From contig NZ_CP147841.1 in the NCBI RefSeq assembly GCF_037335815.1, forward strand, positions 1,984,001 through 2,048,000: a stretch of 64,000 bases of DNA. The letters run 5' to 3'. This document shows positions 1 to 7,949 of this stretch, one piece after another. Numbering within the stretch: the first letter of the stretch is position 1; every line of letters starts with the position of its first letter. Under the pieces are notes generated by a model that searched no databases, had not been told where the DNA came from, and saw only the letters and a list, made by a program, of their open reading frames with translations. The position numbers and the translations under genes were made by a program. Source of the stretch: Salinirubellus litoreus (GTDB taxonomy: Archaea > Halobacteriota > Halobacteria > Halobacteriales > Haloarculaceae).

Positions 1-104
1 CGGTAGAGCCAGTTGTGCGCGTCGACGGCGACGACCGACCCCGTCAGGTCGCCGAAGGCGACGTCCTCGATGTGTGCGAGCTGTCGGAGGTCCGCGTTTC
101 CCAT
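1..104 (-). CDS. fen1: Flap endonuclease FEN1, N-terminal fragment (cut by window edge)
   Basis: Only the first 34 residues are inside the window. They begin MGNADLRQLAHIED and continue into the segment VVAVDAHNWLYR. This is the N-terminal signature of archaeal FEN1/Rad2-family structure-specific nucleases, in which the Asp of VDAHNWLYR is a metal ligand of the active site. FEN1 removes 5' flaps during Okazaki-fragment maturation and base-excision repair. The start is the ATG whose complement lies at 102-104. Nothing can be said about the rest of the gene. The identification rests on a short but highly characteristic stretch. Confidence 0.85.
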   Translation of the reverse strand, partial: MGNADLRQLAHIEDVAFGDLTGSVVAVDAHNWLY

Positions 105-187
105 TGCCCGTTCCCTCGAGCGCCCGGGACAAGAGCGTCCCGCTCGGTCGGCGTAACGGGAGGAACGAGACGCGGGAACGACGGCGT

Positions 188-1156
188 TCAGACCCGGCGC
201 GAGAGCGCGACCGACGTCGAGTCCTGGACGCCACGGACGAGATCGAGCAGGCGGGTCGTCTCCGCGAGCACCGGGTGGGTCACGGGGAGCGAGTCGTAGA
301 GGTACTCCTGGAGGCTGATGGGACCGTCGAGGCGGAGCGGGACGCCGTAGCCGGACCGGATCGTCTCCTGGCGCTCCTCGAGCACCGCCTCACACTCCTG
401 CTCCAGATCGTAGAGGTGTCCCCAGCGGTCCATCAGCTGCTCGAACGAGAGCGACAGCGTCGATCCCCCCTCTATCGACTCGACGTCGGACTCGACGTCG
501 GAGAGGCTCTTGGCGGCCTCCCTGAGCGTCGCCTCCTCCTTCTCGATGGCCCGGACCAGCGAGTTGCGCCTGTCGCGGGCGGTCTCGGCACCGTCGACCA
601 GCGTTCGCCTGAGTCCGGGCGTGAACGCCTCGGCCCCCTCCAGGGCGATGGCGACGCTCTCGCCGAACTCGGCCGAGACGTTCTCCGCGAGCGACTCGCC
701 GTACTCCTCCTCGTAGTGCGGGACCGACATCACGGTCTCGCGGTAGGCCCGCCTGGCCTCCGCCACGTGGTCGTCTGGTGGTCTCCCGCCGCCCCCCGCG
801 AGTGCGAGCGTCCCGGGGCCGGGTCCCGATCCCGGCACTCCCTGGTTCGCGCCGTTCCCCCCTGCGGCGTACCCCTGTCCGGCCGTCACGTCTACGTCGG
901 CGACGCGCCGGACGAACCGGGCGAAGGCGTCGCGCTCGTCACTGGCGCGCTCGCGCTCGTCTCGGAGGACGGCCCGCGCGTCCGGGATGAACGCAAGCGT
1001 GGCGAGGGCGAAGACCGTCAGCGCCGCGAGACCGATCCACATAAGCGCCTGCGTCAACAGCGCGGCGGAGAAGCAGCCGGCGGGCGAACAGATCGCCTCG
1101 GCTCCCATTGCGCTTTCCGTCGATATCATAGTGGCGACGACGGGGGACAAAGTCAT
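188..1156 (-). CDS. Haloarchaeal protein of unknown function with one N-terminal membrane segment
   Basis: A 322-residue protein. One hydrophobic segment (about residues 30-55, ALMWIGLAALTVFALATLAF) is followed by a charged, mostly helical soluble region containing VAEARRAYRETVMSVPHYEEEYGES. That block resembles a family I know only as an uncharacterised haloarchaeal domain (possibly DUF7260; a search would settle this). The start at 1156 (MTLSPVV) is preferred over an upstream in-frame extension because the extension is Arg/Pro-rich and unlike haloarchaeal protein. A second Met nine residues in (MISTESAM) is an alternative. No catalytic motif is visible. The topology suggests a membrane-anchored helical protein. 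Confidence 0.7.
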   Translation of the reverse strand: MTLSPVVATMISTESAMGAEAICSPAGCFSAALLTQALMWIGLAALTVFALATLAFIPDARAVLRDERERASDERDAFARFVRRVADVDVTAGQGYAAGGNGANQGVPGSGPGPGTLALAGGGGRPPDDHVAEARRAYRETVMSVPHYEEEYGESLAENVSAEFGESVAIALEGAEAFTPGLRRTLVDGAETARDRRNSLVRAIEKEEATLREAAKSLSDVESDVESIEGGSTLSLSFEQLMDRWGHLYDLEQECEAVLEERQETIRSGYGVPLRLDGPISLQEYLYDSLPVTHPVLAETTRLLDLVRGVQDSTSVALSRRV

Positions 1157-1200
1157 GCTATTGCGTGTCAATACGCGGGGGAGGTAAATAACGTACCGGG

Positions 1201-1884
1201 TCAGTTGCGGAACGTTCCAACCGTGCCGACCCGTGCAGGGGGCGTCTCCCCCCGGGACTCGAGGAACGACCGTTCGGCCTCGCTCGCCTCGCGTTCGGGG
1301 GCCCTGAACCGGTCGAGACCCGCGCGGTACCGCTCGGCCGACCGCCCGTCGGGGGCGGGCCACTCACAGACGAGTTCTGCGAGTCCCGTCTCCTCGCCGG
1401 TCCAGCCGAACCCCGACCGATAGGCCGCCTCGTAGGAGAACGCGTTGTTGACGCCGATTCGGATCCGGTCGTACCCCCGCTCGTCGGCCCGATCACACAG
1501 GAATCGCAGCAACTGCGGGCCGAGCCCTTCCCCCTGACGATCGTTGCGAACCGTCACGTACCGGATACACAGTACCTCCGGGTCCGTCCGGTCCTCGCTG
1601 AACGCCACCGCCGCGAGGATGGACGCGTCCGGCGACCAGCCCTCCTCCTCGGCGGCGCGTGCGAGCCGCTCGCGGTCCGCCTCGTCGAGGAGGGCGTCGG
1701 CAACCGTGTCCGCCCCGTCCGTCCCGTCCTTTCCTTCGTCCCCGGAGGGAGGGTCCCCGGCGTCGAGGAGGACGGCCTTGCCCGTCGAGGACATCACGAA
1801 CTTCCCCGCGTAGGCGAACGCCCTGTAGTCGAGTCGGAGTCGGGGGCCCGGCGGCCACCCGAGCACCGCGGGGACGGGGGTCAT
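1201..1884 (-). CDS. GNAT-family N-acetyltransferase
   Basis: A 227-residue protein with the acetyl-CoA-binding motif A of GNAT enzymes (VTVRNDRQGEGLGPQLLRFL, about residues 125-145). The next block, IRIGVNNAFSYEAAYRSGFGW, fits the motif-B region in which a residue deep in the fold meets the substrate. The acetylated substrate cannot be told from sequence. The ATG at 1884 is preferred over a GTG 12 nt upstream because a TATA-like stretch (about 1906-1915) lies some 25 nt before it, which fits leaderless transcription. It ends 44 nt before the next gene on the same strand. Confidence 0.85.
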   Translation of the reverse strand: MTPVPAVLGWPPGPRLRLDYRAFAYAGKFVMSSTGKAVLLDAGDPPSGDEGKDGTDGADTVADALLDEADRERLARAAEEEGWSPDASILAAVAFSEDRTDPEVLCIRYVTVRNDRQGEGLGPQLLRFLCDRADERGYDRIRIGVNNAFSYEAAYRSGFGWTGEETGLAELVCEWPAPDGRSAERYRAGLDRFRAPEREASEAERSFLESRGETPPARVGTVGTFRN

Positions 1885-1959
1885 ATCCGATCCCACGGGT
1901 GCGAGGGGTATGTACGCTGTCCCGAACGAGTGAAGTCACGTCACCCCGAACGGGCCCCC

Positions 1960-2382
1960 ATGAGCACCGGAACCGACACCGCCCTCGGCGGGCGGGTCGA
2001 ACTGTCCCCGCTCACGGCCGCGATCGCCGGCGTCGACGTCCTCCTCCTGCTGACGTTCGTCGTCCTCGGCGAGTTCAGCCACTTCGGCGTGACGCCGACG
2101 GCGTTCGCCCGCGCGCCCGGGACCGCCGCCCCGTTCCTGCTCGGGTGGGTCGTCCTCGCGCCGCTGGTCGGCGTCTACGCCCCAGCCGCCAGGCGCTCGG
2201 CGCGCGCGGCGGCCGTCCGGACGGCTGCCGCCTGGGTCGGGACGGTCGCCGTCGCCCAGACGCTCCGCTCGACGGCTGCCTTCCCCGGGGACTTCGCGGT
2301 CGCGTTCGCCGTCGTCTCGCTCCTCGTGGGGCTCGCCCTCCTGCTTCCCTGGCGCGTGCTCGTGGCGAGCCGGTTATCGTAG
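1960..2382 (+). CDS. DUF3054-like integral membrane protein
   Basis: A 140-residue protein with four predicted membrane helices. The first follows a short polar N-terminus (LTAAIAGVDVLLLLTFVVLG), and the segment GEFSHFG comes just after it, as in the DUF3054 membrane family. The function of that family is not known to me. The start MSTGTD is chosen over an upstream GTG because the upstream residues are not conserved-looking. It is divergent from the GNAT gene and converges on the MFS gene at 2441. The stop codon (2380-2382) lies inside a sequence matching one arm of the inverted repeat near 49.6 kb (see findings). Confidence 0.75.
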   Translation: MSTGTDTALGGRVELSPLTAAIAGVDVLLLLTFVVLGEFSHFGVTPTAFARAPGTAAPFLLGWVVLAPLVGVYAPAARRSARAAAVRTAAAWVGTVAVAQTLRSTAAFPGDFAVAFAVVSLLVGLALLLPWRVLVASRLS

Positions 2383-2440
2383 CGTTTGGACGTCTTGCAC
2401 CCGCGTAATCGGGTCACGGGCGTCGGATGTGGGCTCGTAC

Positions 2441-3847
2441 CTACGCGACGGTCGGCCCGCTCGTCCGCCGTCGTCGGTAGAGCGCGAGCCCGCAGAGCGC
2501 CGCGAGTCCCGCCAGGACGGCGAGGACGACGAACAGGGCACCCGGGTCGGCCACGGTGAGGACGAACCCCGCGAGCGCGCCGCCGAGCGCGCCGACGCCG
2601 AACACGCCGAGGTAGGTGTAGCCGTACGACAGCCCGCGGGCCTCCGCCGGGGTGTACTCGGCGATGGTCGCCTGGTAGAACGGCTGGACGACGAACAGCG
2701 CGAACCCCAGGACGGAGCCGACGGCCAGGAGGGGACCGAGCCCGAGACTCGCGACCGGGAGGAACAGGAGCGCGAACAGCGCGAGCGTTGCGTAGCCGGC
2801 GACCAGCCCCAGCTCGACGGGGACGCGGTCGGTCGCCTTCCCGCCGACGTACTGGCCGAGGACGCCGACCATCAGCAGGCCGGAGTAGACGTACTGCTGG
2901 GGTTCGAGCGGCCGCGGATAGCCCGCGACCTCGATCGGCTGGAGCGACGGGAACCGACCCAGGAGGTCGGGGAGGAAAGTGAGCACGCCGCGGTAGTAGA
3001 GACCGGAGAGCATCGCGACACCGAACGCGAGCACGAACGCCGAGGCGAACAGCACCCGGGAGTCGGCGAGGAACTCCCCGAGCGAGGCGACCGAGCCGGA
3101 CGCGCGGGCCTCCCCCGCTCCCTCGGAGTCGCCGCCGTCGGCCGCCGTCACGGCCGCGGTCTCGTCGACGTCGACGCGGGCGGCCGCGAACGCCCCGACG
3201 AGGGCCGGAACCGCGAGCAGGCCGACGACGACCCGCCAGTCGCCGACGACGAAGAGGAGTATCGCCGTCACGAGCGGACCGACCGCGATGCCGAGGTTGC
3301 CGGCGACGCCGTGGTAGGCGAACGCCGAACCGCGCTCGTCGACGCCCTTCGAGATCAGCGAGAGCCCCGCGGGGTGGTAGACGCTGGCGGCGACCCCCCA
3401 GACGAACAGGGCGACGGCCACCCAGAGCAGGCTCGGCGCGAGCGCCAGGCCGCCGAACGCGACACCCATGCCGACGAGACAGCCGACGATGAGCCGCTTG
3501 GAGCCGTAGGCGTCGGCGAGCACGCCGCCCGGGAGCGCGCCGATCCCGAACGGGGCGTACCCCGCCGTCAGCACCGCGCCGAGGACGAACGCCGTCGCCG
3601 GGAACGTCCCGAGGAGGGGGACCTCGAGGGCCACGAACTCCTCGGCCCACACGAGCAACAGTAGCGGCAGCGAGAGCTCGTAGGTGTGGACCGCCGCGTG
3701 TGCCAGCATCACCAGCCCGGTGATCGCCCGGTCGTTCCGGTTCACGGGCGCACTCGCCGACCGTGACGCTTCAACACGTCGGTCCGGCGGCGCGCTCGCC
3801 GGGTCGCTCCCCTTCCGGGTCCGAGCACCCGATCCCACGCCACCCAT
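2441..3847 (-). CDS. MFS transporter, fosmidomycin-resistance (FSR)-like subfamily
   Basis: A 468-residue protein with about 12 transmembrane helices and a hydrophilic acidic loop near the middle (DETAAVTAADGGDSEGAGEA), the usual break between the two six-helix halves of a major facilitator. The loop motif GGVLADAYGSKRLIVG matches the MFS motif between helices 2 and 3. The segment YHPAGLSLIS in helix 5 is typical of the FSR-like subgroup. The substrate cannot be inferred. The N-terminal 40 residues are polar and the true start could be one of the later Met codons. It converges on the DUF3054-like gene. Confidence 0.85.
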   Translation of the reverse strand: MGGVGSGARTRKGSDPASAPPDRRVEASRSASAPVNRNDRAITGLVMLAHAAVHTYELSLPLLLLVWAEEFVALEVPLLGTFPATAFVLGAVLTAGYAPFGIGALPGGVLADAYGSKRLIVGCLVGMGVAFGGLALAPSLLWVAVALFVWGVAASVYHPAGLSLISKGVDERGSAFAYHGVAGNLGIAVGPLVTAILLFVVGDWRVVVGLLAVPALVGAFAAARVDVDETAAVTAADGGDSEGAGEARASGSVASLGEFLADSRVLFASAFVLAFGVAMLSGLYYRGVLTFLPDLLGRFPSLQPIEVAGYPRPLEPQQYVYSGLLMVGVLGQYVGGKATDRVPVELGLVAGYATLALFALLFLPVASLGLGPLLAVGSVLGFALFVVQPFYQATIAEYTPAEARGLSYGYTYLGVFGVGALGGALAGFVLTVADPGALFVVLAVLAGLAALCGLALYRRRRTSGPTVA

Positions 3848-4038
3848 CGCCCGACCTCTCCGGACTGCCGAGAGGTCTCAGGGTCGACGGGTCGGTCGAA
3901 CTGTCCGTTTCGAAGAAATCTCCGCAGTCGTGCGCTTATGCCGAGGTAACCACGTCATAAGTTACGAGAAACATCTCCATATAGTACGGAGTGGCAACGA
4001 GTCGCCACCGGGTTGGGTACTGGCGGAATATGGGGAAG

Positions 4039-4047
4039 ATTAATACC
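4039..4047 (+). promoter_or_regulatory. TATA-like box upstream of small membrane protein
   Basis: The AT-rich element GATTAATAC lies about 26 nt before the ATG at 4070, the distance expected for an archaeal TATA box driving a leaderless transcript. Confidence 0.5.
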
Positions 4048-4069
4048 GTATTCACTATTATGATGTATT

Positions 4070-4288
4070 ATGACGGGATACTACGACGTCGTTCTCGGAC
4101 TGATTCCGCTCGGACTCGGGACCATCGCCGCCGCCATGACGCTCCTCGGGTTCGAACTGACCGTCGCCGTTCCCGTCGGTTCGGTGTTCGCCCTCGTCCT
4201 CATCTGCCACGCCATGTTCGTCCGGGCACCCACCGACGCCGCTCCCGAGGTCGAGCCGGCCCGCGGGCCGGCGCCCGCCGCCGACTGA
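4070..4288 (+). CDS. Small two-helix membrane protein, unknown function
   Basis: A 72-residue protein with two hydrophobic segments (about residues 6-28 and 33-50) joined by a short turn, followed by the polar tail APTDAAPEVEPARG. The pattern YDxVLGLIPLGLG...AVPVGSVFALVLICHAMFV recalls a family of very small haloarchaeal membrane proteins that has no assigned role. A TATA-like box about 26 nt upstream and a long pyrimidine tract immediately downstream suggest a single-gene transcript. Confidence 0.7.
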   Translation: MTGYYDVVLGLIPLGLGTIAAAMTLLGFELTVAVPVGSVFALVLICHAMFVRAPTDAAPEVEPARGPAPAAD

Positions 4289-4298
4289 ATCCGATTCC

Positions 4299-4360
4299 AC
4301 CTCTTCTCCCCTCGCTTCTCGTCTTCTTCTTTCCTTCTCCCCTCGCTGCTGTTCCTCCCC
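4299..4360 (+). terminator. Pyrimidine-rich tract, candidate terminator
   Basis: About 60 nt composed almost entirely of C and T directly follow the small membrane protein gene. Archaeal RNA polymerase terminates at U-rich stretches in the non-template strand, so this is a plausible terminator before the 4453 gene. The T runs are short (two to three), which weakens the call. Confidence 0.35.
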
Positions 4361-4452
4361 GCCGCCGCCGCTTCCCGACCAGCTCCGGTACCCGCGTCGG
4401 CGGCCGCCGCCCGGTCAGAGGGACTAAGCCACTTCCGGGGGTAGGCGGGTAC

Positions 4453-5451
4453 ATGACCGACGTCCGGTTTCTCACCAGCGAGGACGTGAACGGCCTGGCG
4501 ACTCCCGCCGAGTACGTCGACGCCGTCAGGGAGGGCTACCGCGACCGGGGGGAGGGCGCGCCCGCGGAGCCGCGGACGAAGCTCGTCAGCGCCGACCCGC
4601 CGGGGATGCTCACGGGCTACATGGCCGTCCTCCCTGGCGTGGGGGCGATGGGGGGGTATGTCTACGCCGCGGGGTTCGGCGACCGTGACGCCCACTTCTT
4701 CCTCCAGCTGTTCGACGCCGATTCGGGAAAGCCGCTGGCGCTGTTCGACGGCGCGTCGCTCAACCCGTACAAGACGGGCGCGGCCGGCGCGGTGGGTGTG
4801 GAGGCGCTCGCCCGCCGGGACGCCGAGACGCTCGGCATCATCGGGAGCGGGGCGCAGGCCCGCGGCCAGGTCCGTGCCACGACGACGGTCCGCGAGTTCG
4901 ATCGGGTGAACGTCTACTCGCCGACGAAGGCGAACCGGGAGGCGTTCGCCGCCGAGTTCAACGAGGAACTCGACGCCTCCGTGGGCGCGGTCGCCTCCAG
5001 CGCCGCGGCGGTCGAGGGTGCCGACGTCGTGATCACGGCGACGAACGCCGCCGAGCCCGTCTTCGACGGCGACCTCCTCGACTCCGGCACGCACGTCACC
5101 ACGATGGGCCAGTACGACCCCGAGAAGCGCGAACTCGACGCGACGACGATCGCACGGTCGAAGTACGTCCCCGACCTGCGCGACCGGGCGTTCAGCGACG
5201 CCGGGGCGTTCCTCGGGGCCATCGAGGAGGGTGCTGTCGACGAGGCCCACGTCCACGCCGAACTCGGCGAGGTCGTCGCGGGCGTCGAACCCGGCCGGGA
5301 GGCCGACGACGAGGTGACGGTGTTCGACAGCGGCGGGACGGCCATCGAGACCGTCGCCGCCGCCCACATGCTCTACGAGAAGGCGGTCGAGGCCGACGTC
5401 GGGAGCGGGATCGAGATGTTCCCTGCCAGCGAGGCGCTGACCGGGGAGTGA
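4453..5451 (+). CDS. Ornithine cyclodeaminase / mu-crystallin family protein
   Basis: A 332-residue NAD(P)-binding protein of the ornithine cyclodeaminase, alanine dehydrogenase and mu-crystallin superfamily. The Rossmann motif GIIGSGAQARGQ lies at about residues 132-143. The N-terminal half shows the family landmarks MLTGYMAVLP and LFDADSGKPLALFDG. Two positions differ from the canonical enzyme. The GxK lysine is replaced (GGYVYAAG), and the usual Arg of LRTGAA is Lys (PYKTGAAGA). Reduction or cyclodeamination of an amino or imino acid is therefore possible, but the ornithine reaction itself is doubtful. The start at 4453 gives the usual family length. Confidence 0.85.
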   Translation: MTDVRFLTSEDVNGLATPAEYVDAVREGYRDRGEGAPAEPRTKLVSADPPGMLTGYMAVLPGVGAMGGYVYAAGFGDRDAHFFLQLFDADSGKPLALFDGASLNPYKTGAAGAVGVEALARRDAETLGIIGSGAQARGQVRATTTVREFDRVNVYSPTKANREAFAAEFNEELDASVGAVASSAAAVEGADVVITATNAAEPVFDGDLLDSGTHVTTMGQYDPEKRELDATTIARSKYVPDLRDRAFSDAGAFLGAIEEGAVDEAHVHAELGEVVAGVEPGREADDEVTVFDSGGTAIETVAAAHMLYEKAVEADVGSGIEMFPASEALTGE

Positions 5452-5574
5452 GCGATCGACCGGCGGGCCCGGACGGGTTGCCGGTCGCGTATCGGATGGA
5501 GGGCCGAAGCGTTCGAGCCAACGGTTCTCGCGGGGAGTGGAGGGCCGAAGGGATCCGCGGGAGGTTCGATCGAA

Positions 5575-5877
5575 TCAGTCCGACGGCCGTGGCCGACCGC
5601 CGTCGTCCCCGCGGAGCCGCGAGCGGATGCGGGCGCGGACGGTCCCGTCGGCGATCTCGTTGCCCCGGAGGTGGAGCGGGTGTCCCGACCAGCGGACCGT
5701 CGCCGACCGCTCGGCGAACGCGAGCGAGACGAGCAGCGGGAGGACGACCAGCGCCAGCGGGAGCAGGGCGAGCAGGACGAGCGCCCCGAACGCGGCGGGG
5801 TGAGCGAGTAGACCGGTGGCCAGCCAGCCCACGACGAGCGTGGCGACGGCGGCCTCGACGTAGCGGAGTCCGTACAT
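5575..5877 (-). CDS. Small membrane protein, unknown function
   Basis: A 100-residue protein. About residues 5-55 form two hydrophobic helices (ATLVVGWLATGLLA and FGALVLLALLPLALVVLPLLV). They are followed by a basic soluble tail (HPLHLRGNEIADGTVRARIRSRL). No family is recognised. The hydrophobic pattern and uniform codon use support coding. No neighbour gives a functional hint. Confidence 0.6.
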   Translation of the reverse strand: MYGLRYVEAAVATLVVGWLATGLLAHPAAFGALVLLALLPLALVVLPLLVSLAFAERSATVRWSGHPLHLRGNEIADGTVRARIRSRLRGDDGGRPRPSD

Positions 5878-6077
5878 TCGTTCTCACCGGGGGCGATCCC
5901 CGTGTGTGACTGGAGGGGCCCCGTGACCAAAAGTGTAATCTGAAATACGTTTCTGTAGGCCGTGTTACTGAAATCCGTTTCACCTCCCCCAGCGTCCACG
6001 GGCCCTGCGTTTCCGCGCCCGCCGCGTTCGGTCGATCCCGTGAATATCGGTCGGGTCGGCTGGCGACCGCGCGCGGA

Positions 6078-7199
6078 TCAGACGTACGGCGCGAGGCCGA
6101 GCGCCGTCACGAGGGGGACGCCGGCGAGGAGCGACCCGCCGAGGTAGCCCGCGATGGCCCCACCGTTGAGCAGCGGGAGGCCGGCGTGGGCCTGGCCCTT
6201 CGCCACCTGGTACATCAGCACCAGGAGGCCGAGGATGGTCCCGATCATGGCGGTCAGCGCGGGCAGGGTGAGCGCGAGCCCCGAGGCGAGCGCGTCGACG
6301 CCGCCGGGCGCGAAGAACCCGGCGCTGGCGACCAGGACCGCCGGCATGACCGCGTCGCCCAGCCCGATGAAGAACGCGTCGCGCTCGAACGCCGAATCGG
6401 GCCCTTCCTTCTCCTCCTCCTCTTCCTGACCCCCGTCGGGCTCCTCGGCCGCGTCCGAGACGTCGGGGTCGGTCGCGGCGTGCTCGTCTCCACCGTCTCC
6501 GCCGTGCCCGGCATGTCCGCCGTGCTCGCCGTGTTCGCCGCCGTCCGGAGCGGTCGCGGCACCGTCCCCGTCCTCGTCGTCGACGCTCGCCGGCGGGGAC
6601 GAGTCGAGGAACGAGTACGACAGCGTGAGCGGGAACACGAGGACGACGGGCAGTCTGAGGTCCATCACGCCCGAGGCGAGGGTGAGCATGTGCTCGGTGC
6701 CGTAGACGCTGATGGCGTCGTAGACGGCGAGCACCGAGAGGAGGACGATCGCGGGCAGGACGCCGAAGCTGATCCCGAACAGCCCGGCCGCGCCCATCCC
6801 CATGACCACCCCGGCGACGTCGATGACGTACCACTCGGGATGGACGTAGAGGCCCGCGACGACGAGCAGGGAGAGGACGCCCGCGGGGACGTTGAACCCG
6901 TAGACCGTCACGAAGGGCGGAACGAGAACGGTGAAGACGAAGAACGTGATGTAGCCTGCCGAGAGCACCACGAGCCCGCGGATGAGCCCGTCGACGCCGA
7001 ACCGGAACGCGGCGAGCATCACCGCCGTCGCGACGAGGATCCCGCCGATGTAGATGAAGCTGTTCGTGGGGTCCGAGGGGTTCTCGGTCGCCTGGAAGCC
7101 GGCCGACCTGAAGGGCTCGACGAGCGCGAGCGCCCCCACCTGCACGAGGAGGAATGTCCCGACGATGGCGGCGATCACGGCGAGCGTCCGACGGTCCAT
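6078..7199 (-). CDS. Presenilin-like intramembrane aspartyl protease (PSH family)
   Basis: A 373-residue multi-pass membrane protein with the two catalytic motifs of GxGD proteases: the Asp of VYDAISVYGTEHM (D161) and of GLGDAVMP (D282). The segment HAGLPLLNGG near residue 340 corresponds to the PAL region. Such enzymes cleave transmembrane segments within the membrane. Between the catalytic helices lies a long hydrophilic loop (about residues 200-270) with five His in a Gly/His/Asp stretch, followed by a Glu run. The ATG at 7199 is chosen because the upstream extension is not hydrophobic or family-like. The substrate is unknown. Confidence 0.85.
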   Translation of the reverse strand: MDRRTLAVIAAIVGTFLLVQVGALALVEPFRSAGFQATENPSDPTNSFIYIGGILVATAVMLAAFRFGVDGLIRGLVVLSAGYITFFVFTVLVPPFVTVYGFNVPAGVLSLLVVAGLYVHPEWYVIDVAGVVMGMGAAGLFGISFGVLPAIVLLSVLAVYDAISVYGTEHMLTLASGVMDLRLPVVLVFPLTLSYSFLDSSPPASVDDEDGDGAATAPDGGEHGEHGGHAGHGGDGGDEHAATDPDVSDAAEEPDGGQEEEEEKEGPDSAFERDAFFIGLGDAVMPAVLVASAGFFAPGGVDALASGLALTLPALTAMIGTILGLLVLMYQVAKGQAHAGLPLLNGGAIAGYLGGSLLAGVPLVTALGLAPYV

Positions 7200-7277
7200 G
7201 TCCGGGTTCAGACTCCCGGGGTATTGGGCGTTCGGACTCCTCGTCACCCACCGGGGTGACGGGCACACCGTGCTCTC

Positions 7278-7505
7278 CTACCTCGCGTAGAGCGGCCGGC
7301 CGAGCAGGAGCGCCGGGCTGACGCCGTCGTCGGGACTCACCGCCAGGAACGGCCGCTCGACGGGACCGAACACGTCCACCACTCGTCCCACCTCCTCGAG
7401 ATCCTCGTCGACCACCGCGGTCCCGAGCCGGGGGTGTTCCCCGTCCGGACAGCGGACGACCGCGAGCCCCTGGGCGGTCCGGACGACCTCGCCGACACGC
7501 CTCAT
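7278..7505 (-). CDS. gar1: H/ACA ribonucleoprotein component Gar1
   Basis: A 75-residue Gar1/Naf1-like beta-barrel protein. The N-terminus MRRVGEVVRTAQGLAVVRC and the later VVDEDLEEVGRVVDVFGPVERPFLAV match archaeal Gar1. Gar1 is part of the box H/ACA RNP with Cbf5, Nop10 and L7Ae, which converts uridines to pseudouridine in rRNA. It starts four bases after the srp19 stop on the same strand, so the two are probably co-transcribed. This pairing of RNA-binding proteins is common in archaea. Confidence 0.9.
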   Translation of the reverse strand: MRRVGEVVRTAQGLAVVRCPDGEHPRLGTAVVDEDLEEVGRVVDVFGPVERPFLAVSPDDGVSPALLLGRPLYAR

Positions 7506-7509
7506 CGGC

Positions 7510-7788
7510 TCACGCCCGTAGCGCGCCGAGGTACGCGCCGACGGCCTGCAGGAGGTCGGACTTGCCGGCGTCGTCGGCGTTCTGGACCAGTACTCGGCCT
7601 CTGGGTTCGTACTCCCGGGAGTAGGTCACGTCGGGCTCGACCACCGCGTCGTAGCCGACCTGCTGGACCGCCCGTGCGATCTCCTCGGGGTCCGGGTCCG
7701 GGACCGCCAGCTCGAGCGGGACCCGGCGACCCTCCGCCCGCGAGAGATCCGCGTCGAGGTAGGCGGGGTAGATGACGTTCTCGACCAT
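7510..7788 (-). CDS. srp19: Signal recognition particle subunit SRP19
   Basis: A 92-residue protein beginning MVENVIYPAYLDADLSRAEG, with the conserved body RRVPLELAVPDPDPEEIARA and the tail block GRVLVQNADDAGKSDLL. These are the hallmarks of archaeal SRP19, which binds helices 6 and 8 of the 7S RNA and promotes loading of SRP54 for co-translational membrane targeting. It is the first gene of a short operon with gar1. The SRP RNA itself is not seen in this window. Confidence 0.93.
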   Translation of the reverse strand: MVENVIYPAYLDADLSRAEGRRVPLELAVPDPDPEEIARAVQQVGYDAVVEPDVTYSREYEPRGRVLVQNADDAGKSDLLQAVGAYLGALRA

Positions 7789-7949
7789 ACCGGGGGTGGC
7801 GCGGGATGCCGTAAGCCCCTTTCGGAGGGTCGCGGGCGCGACAAGCGGGTGTCGTGTGAGCAGGGGGGGAGAAGCCCGCGGGTATCGGGTGACCGAACGT
7901 CGAGGTGGTAGCGATCCGTCCGGCGGGGAGAGCCGCTAACCGGGGGGGC

